The notes under the pieces are model-generated. The model worked only from the letters and a program-made list of their open reading frames with translations, was not told the origin of the DNA and made no database searches. Below, piece by piece: positions 1 through 6,908 of a stretch of 64,000 bases of DNA. Position numbers and translations under genes: made by a program. Position 1 is the stretch's first letter. Each line of letters begins with the position of its first letter. This stretch comes from JACDBE01 sp051002015 (GTDB taxonomy: Bacteria > Actinomycetota > Acidimicrobiia > Spongiisociales > UBA5794): the NCBI GenBank assembly GCA_051002015.1, contig JBPCMS010000019.1:7867-71866 (forward strand). Reading direction: 5' to 3'.

Positions 1-2
1 GA

Positions 3-2393
3 GGGCTCGACGATCCGTCCGACCCCATCGGCACCGACGCCACAAGGGTGCTGGCCGCCATCGAGCAGGTGTGGTCCGAGGACGGGGTCGTGGTCCTGAT
101 GGATCTGGGGAGCGCCATCCTCTCCGCCGACTTCGCCTTGGAGATGGTCGACGATGATCGCCGCCATCGGGTGGTGCTGTGCGAGGCACCGCTGGTCGAG
201 GGTGCCGTCGCCGCCGCCACCGCCGCCGGGACCGGGGCGTCGCTCGAGGTCGTCCTCAGGGAGGCGCGGGCGGCGCTCACCCCCAAGGCTGCGGCGCTCG
301 GGATCGAAACGCCGGGCACCAGCGTCGGGCCCGACGCCGCCGCCGGCACCCCGGCGGGGCCGGAGGAAGGTCGGCTCTCCCGGGTGCTGGCGGTGGCCAA
401 TCCCACCGGGCTCCACGCCCGACCGGCCGCCCGGTTCGTGGCCACTGTCGCCCGCTTCGACGCCACCGTCACCGTCGCCAACGTCACCTCCGGCGCCGGC
501 CCGGTGCGGGGCGACAGCTTCAGCGCCATCGGCACCCTGGGGGCCCGCCGGGGCCACGACATCGAGGTCATCGCATCGGGGCCGGGTGCGGCGGCCGTCC
601 TGGACGCCCTCGAGGCGCTCGCCGCCGACGGGTTCGGCGACGAGCCGGGCGTCGCAGGCGCGCCCCCGGTCCGTCGCACCACAGGAGCAGGGCCGGTCGG
701 GGCGTCGCCCGGCACCGTCTTCGGCCCGGCCCGGCATCTGGTGGCCCCGGACCCGGCAGGCGTCGAGGCCGGTGAGCCGGGGACACCGGACGAGGAGCGG
801 GACCGGCTCGACGCCGCCATCGAGACCGTCCGTCGCACCATCACCGAGACCCGCGAGATGGCCAGTGCCAGGGCGGGGGAGGCGGAGGCCGGGATCTTCG
901 ACGCCCACCTGCTCCTCCTCGACGACGCCGAGCTGCTCGACACCGTGTACGCCGCCATCGTCGGCGGCGAGGGGGCGGTGCCGACGTGGCGGGCCGCCAT
1001 CGCCGAGCTGGCCGCCCGCTTCCGCTCCCTCGACGACGAGTACCAGAGGGAGCGGGCCGCAGATGTGGAGGCGGTCGGCGGCGACGTGGTGGCCGCCATG
1101 CTCGGCATCGACACCACGGTCGAGCCGTCGGGGCCGGGCATCCTGGTCGCTCGCGACCTCGATCCCGGCCAGACCGCCCGGCTCGATCCCGAGGTGGTGG
1201 CGGGGATACTCACCGCCGAGGGAGGGCCGACGTCCCACTCTGCCATCCTGGCCCGGTCGCTCGGCATCCCCGCCGTGGTCGCCGCCGGCCCTACGGTCCT
1301 GGAGATAGCCGAGGGCGCCGCCATCCTCATCGACGGGACCACCGGGGAGGTGGTGGTCGATCCCGACCACGAGCGGCTCCGGGCGGCAGCCGCCACCATC
1401 GCCGCCGAGCGGGAGGGGGCCAGGGTCGCCGCCGCCTCCGCCCTGGAACCTGCCTTTACCAGGGACGGGACCTCCATCGAGGTGGCCGCCAACATCGGCT
1501 CGGTCGCCGATGCCGCCGCTGCGGTCGCTCGCGGTGCCGACGGGGTGGGGCTGCTCCGCACCGAGTTCCTGTTCCTGGGCAGGGACACCGCACCCGATGA
1601 GGACGAGCAGGAGGGGGTGTACCGGGCGATTGCCCAGACCCTGGCGGGCAGGCGGCTCGTGGTCCGCACCCTCGACGTCGGCGGTGACAAGCCGCTCCCG
1701 TTCGTCACCAGACCACCCGAGGCCAACCCCTTCCTCGGGGTGCGGGGCCTCAGGCTCGGGCTGGGCGATCCCGATCTGCTCGGTACCCAGCTCCGGGCCA
1801 TCGTCAGGGTGGCGGCCGACCACCGCATCGCCCTGATGTTCCCGATGGTGACCACGGTGGCCGAGCTGCTCGAGGCGCGGCGGATGGTCGAGCAGGCCAT
1901 CGCAGACACCGGGGTCACCCCGTCGGACGATTTCGAGATCGGGGTGATGGTGGAGGTACCCGCCCTCGCCGTCCTCGCCGACCGGCTGGCCCCCCACGTC
2001 GACTTCTTCAGCATCGGCACCAACGACCTCACCCAGTACGTGATGGCGGCGGAGCGGGGACACCCCGAGCTGGCAGCGATGGCCGATCCGCTCCATCCCG
2101 CCGTGCTCCGACTCGTCGCCACGGTGGGCGAGGCGGCCGCCGCCAACGGCGTCTGGGTGGGCGTGTGCGGTGAGGCGGCGGGGGATGTCGCCGCGGTGCC
2201 CGTGCTGCTCGGGGTCGGCGTCACCGAGCTGTCGGCGAGCCCGGCGCTGGTCCCTGCCGTCAAGCAAGCCGTCCGCCTGGTCGACCTGTCCGAGGCGGCC
2301 GAGCTGGCCGGGACCGTCATCTCCCTCGACGGTGCGGAGGAGGTGCGGGCGGCGGTGGCCCGCTTCCTCTCACCGCCCCCCGAGGGAGGCTGA
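3..2393 (+). CDS. dhaM: DhaM-HPr-Enzyme I fusion phosphotransferase (5' end outside window)
   Basis: This protein carries phosphoryl groups from PEP to the dihydroxyacetone kinase DhaKL, replacing ATP as donor. The reading frame is open from base 3, and the first residues in the window already match the middle of a DhaM EIIA-like domain (GLDDP, GTDAT, then DLGSA), so the real start and the EIIA active-site His lie upstream. An HPr domain follows with the phospho-His motif TGLHARPAA (His codon 414-416). A complete Enzyme I comes next: the swivel-domain motif TSHSAILAR near 1236-1262 and the PEP-binding C-terminal barrel with GTNDLTQY and VGVCGEAAGD. E. coli DhaM carries only part of EI, so this version could be self-sufficient from PEP. 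dhaK and dhaL would be expected just upstream, outside the window. Confidence 0.9.
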   Translation, partial: GLDDPSDPIGTDATRVLAAIEQVWSEDGVVVLMDLGSAILSADFALEMVDDDRRHRVVLCEAPLVEGAVAAATAAGTGASLEVVLREARAALTPKAAALGIETPGTSVGPDAAAGTPAGPEEGRLSRVLAVANPTGLHARPAARFVATVARFDATVTVANVTSGAGPVRGDSFSAIGTLGARRGHDIEVIASGPGAAAVLDALEALAADGFGDEPGVAGAPPVRRTTGAGPVGASPGTVFGPARHLVAPDPAGVEAGEPGTPDEERDRLDAAIETVRRTITETREMASARAGEAEAGIFDAHLLLLDDAELLDTVYAAIVGGEGAVPTWRAAIAELAARFRSLDDEYQRERAADVEAVGGDVVAAMLGIDTTVEPSGPGILVARDLDPGQTARLDPEVVAGILTAEGGPTSHSAILARSLGIPAVVAAGPTVLEIAEGAAILIDGTTGEVVVDPDHERLRAAAATIAAEREGARVAAASALEPAFTRDGTSIEVAANIGSVADAAAAVARGADGVGLLRTEFLFLGRDTAPDEDEQEGVYRAIAQTLAGRRLVVRTLDVGGDKPLPFVTRPPEANPFLGVRGLRLGLGDPDLLGTQLRAIVRVAADHRIALMFPMVTTVAELLEARRMVEQAIADTGVTPSDDFEIGVMVEVPALAVLADRLAPHVDFFSIGTNDLTQYVMAAERGHPELAAMADPLHPAVLRLVATVGEAAAANGVWVGVCGEAAGDVAAVPVLLGVGVTELSASPALVPAVKQAVRLVDLSEAAELAGTVISLDGAEEVRAAVARFLSPPPEGG

Positions 2394-2479
2394 CCCCCAT
2401 CTCGCTAGCCTTCGGGATGGCGTCACGGTTTGGCCGAGCAGCCGCCGGGTATGTCGTGCAGGACAAGAGAGGTGTGGTG

Positions 2480-2881
2480 ATGACCCAAGACAACAAGACC
2501 ACCGATGGCTCCGACCCGGACTTCGCTCGTGTTGAGCATGAGGGTGCCGTGGACGAGACCGAGGCGGATGTCGCTCGTGGTGAGCGTGAGGATGCCGTAG
2601 AGACCGACCCGGATTTCGCTCGTGGTGAGTGGGAGGGTGCCGTAGACGACCCGGAGTCGGATTTCGCTCGTGGTGAGCGGGAGGGTGCCGTAGAGATCGA
2701 CCCGGATTTCGCCCGTGGTCAACGTGAGCGTGCCGAAGACGACACCGAGTCGGACTTCGCCCGTGGTCAGCGCACCCTTCCCGAGGATGACACCGAGTCG
2801 GACTTCGCCCGTGGTCAGCATGAGGGCGGCGACGAGGAGACCGACCCGGAGCCGGCCGGGGGCGAGCGCCCAGCCGGTTAG
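2480..2881 (+). CDS. Acidic tandem-repeat protein of unknown function
   Basis: This is a 133-residue, strongly acidic protein that I cannot assign to a known family. It consists almost entirely of about seven imperfect repeats of 15-16 residues with a core like DPDFARGE or ESDFARGQ followed by an E/D-rich stretch. There is no signal peptide, membrane segment or cysteine, so it is probably cytosolic and may be disordered. The ATG at 2480 is chosen because GAGAGG lies about ten bases upstream; an in-frame ATG at 2417 is possible but lacks a clear ribosome site. The gene follows dhaM by 86 bases and converges on plsB. Because the repeats are nearly in phase, the opposite strand is also open, so coding status rests on the start context and repeat conservation. 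Confidence 0.6.
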   Translation: MTQDNKTTDGSDPDFARVEHEGAVDETEADVARGEREDAVETDPDFARGEWEGAVDDPESDFARGEREGAVEIDPDFARGQRERAEDDTESDFARGQRTLPEDDTESDFARGQHEGGDEETDPEPAGGERPAG

Positions 2882-2948
2882 ACCCCGACGGGAGTACACC
2901 GCAGGCCGGTGAGAACCGAGCCGGGGTGCACCCGACAGTGGCCGGACC

Positions 2949-2963
2949 GGGGACGGCGTCCCC
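2949..2963. terminator. Candidate hairpin between convergent genes
   Basis: GGGGAC, a GGC loop and GTCCCC form a perfect six-pair hairpin between the convergent ends of the acidic-repeat gene and plsB. There is no T-run, so its role as a terminator is an inference from position. Confidence 0.3.
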
Positions 2964-2978
2964 CGATCGGCCGCCGCC

Positions 2979-5336
2979 CTACGACGAGGCTTCGTCCCGG
3001 GTGGCGAGCGACCCGATACGGTCGGCCAGCACGGCGATCTCGGCGGCAAAGGTTTTGCGGCACGCCACCACGTCGGGCCCCGCCTCGAAGACGCCGCGGT
3101 GGCGGGCGAGGGTCACCGCCGTCTCGAACAGGATCTTCGACACCGACTGCCCGGAGGCGATGGCACCGGTCGCCACCGCTTCCCGTCCCCGCTTCATCGC
3201 CCGGTCCACCAGCGACCCCTGGTCGATGGTGCCCATGAAGGCGTCCTCCTCGATGATCTCGGCCACCACCCGGTAGGCGTCGATGAAGGGGCGGAGAACG
3301 GCAGGGGAACGGAACGGGCGGAAGGCGTCGAGCACCGCGGCCGCCTGGCCGGCACCGAGGCGGTCCCGCCAGTCCGGGGCCCGGTCGTCCAGCTCGGTGG
3401 AGATTCGGGCGTCGAAGATGTCGCGCCCGGCGAAGAAGAACTCGAACAGCAGCACCCCGCGGATCCGCCTCGCCTCGGCCAGCACCGCCTCCGCCGGGTC
3501 GGGCTCGTCGCCGCTGATCCCGGCGACAGCCAGCTCGGCGATGGCGCCGTCGACGAAGAAGTGGATGACCATGTTGCGGTAGTAGGCGGCGGCGAGCAGC
3601 GAGTCGCCGGCGATCTGGTAGCGGATGGTGTCCCCGTCGACCAGGCGACGGATCATGCCGTGGAGGAGGAGCTCGTCGACGGCGGCCCCGACCACCTTGC
3701 GATCATCGAGGGCCTCGTCGACGGTGACCGGTAGCTGGCGGCGGCGGGCCTCGGCCGCGTAGGGAGCAACCGCCTCGACCACTTGGTCGAACTCGAGCGG
3801 GGTGTCATCGTCACCGAGCAACACCAGCGTGACCAGCGAGATGGGGCTGATCGGCATCACCTCGTTGATCCGGTTGGCGATCTCGAAGGCGAGCTTGGGG
3901 ATGGCTGCGCTCCTTGTGTCGTCGGCGTCCGTGGGGTCCTCACCGATCTCGGCGAGGAAGGCGCGCAGCGAGATCGGCGCCCCGAGCCGCAGGTAGATCG
4001 ATCCGTACCGGCGCTGCAGCCCGCGGATCACGCGAACCATCCATCCGAAGGTCTCCGGGCGTTTGGGGGCGCCGGACTGCTCGGCGGCGTAGCTCTGCAC
4101 GTCCTGGATCTGGTCGTATGCGATCGCCACCGGGATGAACATCACGTCCTCCGCGGCTCCCCGCAGGTACGCCTCCACCACATAGGCGAGGATCCCCAGC
4201 CGGGGCGGGAGCAGCTTGCCGGTGCGGGAACGGGCGCCCTCGATATACCACTCCAGCGGGAAGCGCCGCTGCAGCAGGTAGTCGATGTAGCGGCGGAGCA
4301 CGAACTTGTAGGGCTCGTTGTCCTTGAACTCGCGGCGGATGAAGAACACCCCCGAACGCCTGATCAGCGGGCCCACCGGGAAGAAGTTCATGTTGATCCC
4401 GCCGGCGGTGTGGTTGGGGGGCAGCCCGTTCTCGTAGAGGGCGAACTGGAGGCTCTGATGGTCGAAGTGCGACTTGTGGGTGGGGAGGAACACCAGCGGG
4501 TAGCGCTGCCCCATCTGGTAGAGGGCGGCGAGCTCCTCGCTGTCGTAGTCCAGCTCGACGTATGCCTTGGAGATGAGCTTGCGGAACCCGCCGGTCACCA
4601 GGTCGATCATCCACGGCGAATGCGTGGCTGCGATCTCCCGCACGTAGCGGGCGGTGCGTGCCGCCATCCGCTCGTACGAGGTCCCGGCGTCCCGAGCCAG
4701 CCTGGCCACCCCTGCCTGGAACTCGGTGCTCTCCAGCAGGCTCTCCCTCGGGAACTTGGGGACCTTGTACCGGGTTCCCCGCAGCTCCCGCTCCGAGCGC
4801 TCCAAGGTCAGCCACGCCCGCCGGGCGATCTCGTCCACCAGGCTGCGCCCCTCGACCACCGCATCCGACTCCGTCCACGATCGGCGCAACTCGGGGAGCC
4901 GGGCGGTGGCGCCGCGGATGATGCGGACCCGGTCCGGGTGGCGTCGGTAGGTGATGAACTGGTGGATCATCCCGGGGTCACGCGGATCGCCGACGGTGAA
5001 CAGGTCGGTGAGCTTGACGGTGCGTCGGCCCTCCCGTTGTGGGGCCAGCCAGACCACCCGCAGCGGGACGACAAGAGCGTCCTCGTCTGCTGCGACGAAG
5101 GCCGAAAGGGCGGGGTCGTGCCCGTTGCGGGCGGGCGACCTCCTGGTGGTGGGGAGGCGGGCCACCTGCACCTGCTTGGGATCGACCTCGGCGGGGCGGT
5201 TCCGCTCCAGCCAGGCGTCGAGCAGCCGGCGCTCCAGCGGCCCCGACGTCTCCACCACGAACAGGTACGGACCCTGCCCGTCCGGCCAGGTCGGCTCGTC
5301 GGCTACTTGGAACGATGGCGCCGTGATCTCGTCCAT
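2979..5336 (-). CDS. plsB: Glycerol-3-phosphate acyltransferase
   Basis: The product makes lysophosphatidate, the first acylation step of phospholipid and triacylglycerol synthesis, at the inner face of the membrane. The acyltransferase catalytic motif H-X4-D is seen as HKSHFD at about residues 287-292, followed by GGIN, the glycerol-phosphate-binding block around YIEGARSRTGK and then VMFIPVAIAYD, the order typical of PlsB. The length of 785 residues matches actinobacterial PlsB enzymes. I start at the ATG whose first base is 5336 rather than an in-frame ATG 75 bases further out, because the extra residues look non-conserved and because TACATT sits six bases before this ATG, as expected for a leaderless transcript. 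Nothing suggests an operon with its neighbours. Confidence 0.93.
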   Translation of the reverse strand: MDEITAPSFQVADEPTWPDGQGPYLFVVETSGPLERRLLDAWLERNRPAEVDPKQVQVARLPTTRRSPARNGHDPALSAFVAADEDALVVPLRVVWLAPQREGRRTVKLTDLFTVGDPRDPGMIHQFITYRRHPDRVRIIRGATARLPELRRSWTESDAVVEGRSLVDEIARRAWLTLERSERELRGTRYKVPKFPRESLLESTEFQAGVARLARDAGTSYERMAARTARYVREIAATHSPWMIDLVTGGFRKLISKAYVELDYDSEELAALYQMGQRYPLVFLPTHKSHFDHQSLQFALYENGLPPNHTAGGINMNFFPVGPLIRRSGVFFIRREFKDNEPYKFVLRRYIDYLLQRRFPLEWYIEGARSRTGKLLPPRLGILAYVVEAYLRGAAEDVMFIPVAIAYDQIQDVQSYAAEQSGAPKRPETFGWMVRVIRGLQRRYGSIYLRLGAPISLRAFLAEIGEDPTDADDTRSAAIPKLAFEIANRINEVMPISPISLVTLVLLGDDDTPLEFDQVVEAVAPYAAEARRRQLPVTVDEALDDRKVVGAAVDELLLHGMIRRLVDGDTIRYQIAGDSLLAAAYYRNMVIHFFVDGAIAELAVAGISGDEPDPAEAVLAEARRIRGVLLFEFFFAGRDIFDARISTELDDRAPDWRDRLGAGQAAAVLDAFRPFRSPAVLRPFIDAYRVVAEIIEEDAFMGTIDQGSLVDRAMKRGREAVATGAIASGQSVSKILFETAVTLARHRGVFEAGPDVVACRKTFAAEIAVLADRIGSLATRDEASS

Positions 5337-5342
5337 GCCGTC

Positions 5343-5348
5343 AATGTA
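5343..5348 (-). promoter_or_regulatory. -10 hexamer TACATT for leaderless plsB
   Basis: On the minus strand TACATT lies exactly six bases before the plsB ATG, so transcription should begin at or next to the start codon. It supports the shorter plsB start. Confidence 0.5.
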
Positions 5349-5403
5349 CAGGCGTAGCGCCCGGGGATACCGATGGATCGCCTTTCCCTCCCGGCATGTT
5401 TCC

Positions 5404-5439
5404 CCTCCCATCGGGAGGGGTGCCCGGCGAAGCCGGGCG
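5404..5439. repeat. Double-hairpin intergenic element
   Basis: Two perfect hairpins stand side by side. The first is CCCCTCCC, loop ATC, GGGAGGGG (5404-5422); the second is CCCGGC, loop GAA, GCCGGG (5425-5439). They lie upstream of plsB and downstream of the amidohydrolase gene and the gene fragment at 5482, all on the minus strand. They could act as a terminator or belong to a dispersed palindromic repeat family; there is no T-run on either strand. Confidence 0.55.
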
Positions 5440-5481
5440 GGGTGGGATACGACGCCCCGTCCCCGCGCCGTGGGGTGGCCC

Positions 5482-5640
5482 CTACCCGACCTTGAAGGAG
5501 TCCATGACGAACCTGCGGATCACGAAGCCGTCGAACGTCTCCTCGTACCACAGCGTGATGCCAGTGCTGGCGTCGACCACCTGCCGGGAGTGGAACGAGC
5601 CGGTGAGCGGCTCCGGTTCGTTACTCAGCCCTTGACCACC
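5482..5640 (-). pseudogene. C-terminal fragment of an unrecognised protein
   Basis: A minus-strand frame ending at a TAG (5482-5484) encodes a protein-like tail (motifs LTGSFHSRQVVDA, LWYEETFDGF, RRFVMDSFKVG) with strong G/C bias at third positions, as in real genes here. No convincing start exists: the frame only opens by running back into the 3' end of the amidohydrolase gene in another frame. I read it as the 3' remnant of a deleted gene, but a small intact gene starting at 5685 with 67 codons cannot be excluded. The family is not recognised. Confidence 0.35.
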
Positions 5641-6833
5641 TTGCCCGCCTTCCAGACGTGGGTGACCCTGGCGGGATCGCCCCACACGGAGAGGTCGTCG
5701 AGCGGGTTGGCGTCGAGGGCGATGACATCGGCGTCGTACCCGACCTCGAGCCGGCCCGACCGCGGCCCCTGTGGGCCCAGGGTCAGGGGGCCGGTGGCGG
5801 TGGCCGCCTCGATCGCCTCCAGCGGGGACAACCCGGCGTCGACCAGGTGGCGGATCTCGGTGCTGTTCCTGCCGTACTCACCGGCGAAGAAGATGTCGGT
5901 ACCCATGGCGATGGTCACCCCGGAGGCCACGGCGATCTTCATCGCCATCGCATGCCGGTCGGCGATGGCGACCGCCTTGCGGTGGGCGTACGCCGGGAGG
6001 GTGTCCGCCTTCTCCTGCAGCAACTCCACCACGAAGCGGGTGGGAACCAGCACCGCACCCTGCCGCCGCATCAGGTCGGCCGCCTCCTCGTCGAGATAGG
6101 TGCCGTGCTCGATGGTGTGCACCCCGTTCCGCAACGCCGCCATGATCCCCGGCTTTCCGTGGCAATGGGCGGCAACCACCCGGTCGGCCCGGGCCGCCTC
6201 GGACACGATGGCGGCGATCTCCTCGTCCGAGAACTGCTGGTGGATGGGGTCGTCGATCTCGCTCATCACCCCGCCGGAGGCGCAGATCTTGATGACCCGC
6301 GCCCCCCGGCGGAGCTGGATCCTGACCGCCCGCAGACAGGCGGGGACCCCGTCGCACAGGTGCCCCATCCATCTTGGGGACCGTTCGATGACGTCGAGCG
6401 GGAAGGCGTGCCCGTCGCCGTGGCCGCCGGTGGTCGACAGGACGTCGCCGGCCCCGTACACGGTGGGACCGGGCAGCGCCCCGTCGTCGACGGCGGGGGC
6501 GAGGTCGACCCCGAAGCCGCCGACCTCGCGGGCGCTGGTGACCCCGCCCAGCAGCGTCGCCTCGATGGCCTTGGTGGCCCGCGCCGCCATCCGGGCAACG
6601 GGGACGTGGAGCGACTCGTGGATGTCGGCGGTCTGGAGCCCCAGGAAGTGGGCGTGAGCCTCCCACAGCCCGGGGAGCACCGCGGCCACCTCCACCGGGT
6701 CGGTGTCAACGGTCGGGGCGGATGCGGTTGGTCTGACATGGGTGATGACCGGGCCGTCGAGCAGCACCGACCCGTGCTCGAGGGGCTCACCTCTGCCGGG
6801 TATGAGGACGTCGGCGTCGATGCGCACGGCCAC
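5625..6833 (-). CDS. Amidohydrolase family protein (imidazolonepropionase-like)
   Basis: This is a 402-residue metal-dependent hydrolase of the amidohydrolase superfamily, of the cyclic imide/Xaa-Pro peptidase-like group. Visible metal-site elements are HAH at residues 60-62, the later AHCHGK and TIEHGTY histidine motifs, and the final aspartate in GTDIFF; a composite N-terminal beta sandwich (residues 1-55) closes with the C-terminal segment VGYDADVIALD. The substrate cannot be told from sequence. There is no signal peptide, so it should be cytosolic. The GTG start at 6833 is supported by TAGCCT exactly six bases upstream (leaderless pattern). It is divergent from valS, with about 75 bases shared between the two starts. 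Confidence 0.82.
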   Translation of the reverse strand: MAVRIDADVLIPGRGEPLEHGSVLLDGPVITHVRPTASAPTVDTDPVEVAAVLPGLWEAHAHFLGLQTADIHESLHVPVARMAARATKAIEATLLGGVTSAREVGGFGVDLAPAVDDGALPGPTVYGAGDVLSTTGGHGDGHAFPLDVIERSPRWMGHLCDGVPACLRAVRIQLRRGARVIKICASGGVMSEIDDPIHQQFSDEEIAAIVSEAARADRVVAAHCHGKPGIMAALRNGVHTIEHGTYLDEEAADLMRRQGAVLVPTRFVVELLQEKADTLPAYAHRKAVAIADRHAMAMKIAVASGVTIAMGTDIFFAGEYGRNSTEIRHLVDAGLSPLEAIEAATATGPLTLGPQGPRSGRLEVGYDADVIALDANPLDDLSVWGDPARVTHVWKAGKVVKG

Positions 6834-6839
6834 CGGGCG

Positions 6840-6845
6840 AGGCTA
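6840..6845 (-). promoter_or_regulatory. -10 hexamer TAGCCT for leaderless amidohydrolase gene
   Basis: TAGCCT (minus strand) is six bases before the GTG start, the spacing seen at several other starts in this window. Confidence 0.45.
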
Positions 6846-6893
6846 GTGGTCGGGGTTCCACCTCCGCCCGGATGCCGGTGTGGTGTCGGCTGG

Positions 6894-6899
6894 TATTTT
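6894..6899 (+). promoter_or_regulatory. Extended -10 promoter TGG-TATTTT for valS
   Basis: TATTTT preceded by TGG forms an extended -10 element nine bases before the valS ATG. The predicted transcript would have a leader of only two or three bases. Confidence 0.5.
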
Positions 6900-6908
6900 G
6901 CGGCCCCG

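Noticed and set aside
2423..3049. Minus-strand repeat-rich open frame antisense to the acidic repeat gene
   Set aside because: It mirrors the tandem repeat of the plus-strand gene, lacks a good start and runs into the plsB end; repeat phase keeps it open.
3783..5357. Long plus-strand open frame across plsB
   Set aside because: It is antisense to a clear PlsB homologue; long shadow frames are expected in high-GC DNA.
5658..6908. 400-residue N-terminal extension of valS
   Set aside because: It runs antisense through the amidohydrolase and has no synthetase homology; the promoter and homology support the ATG at 6909.
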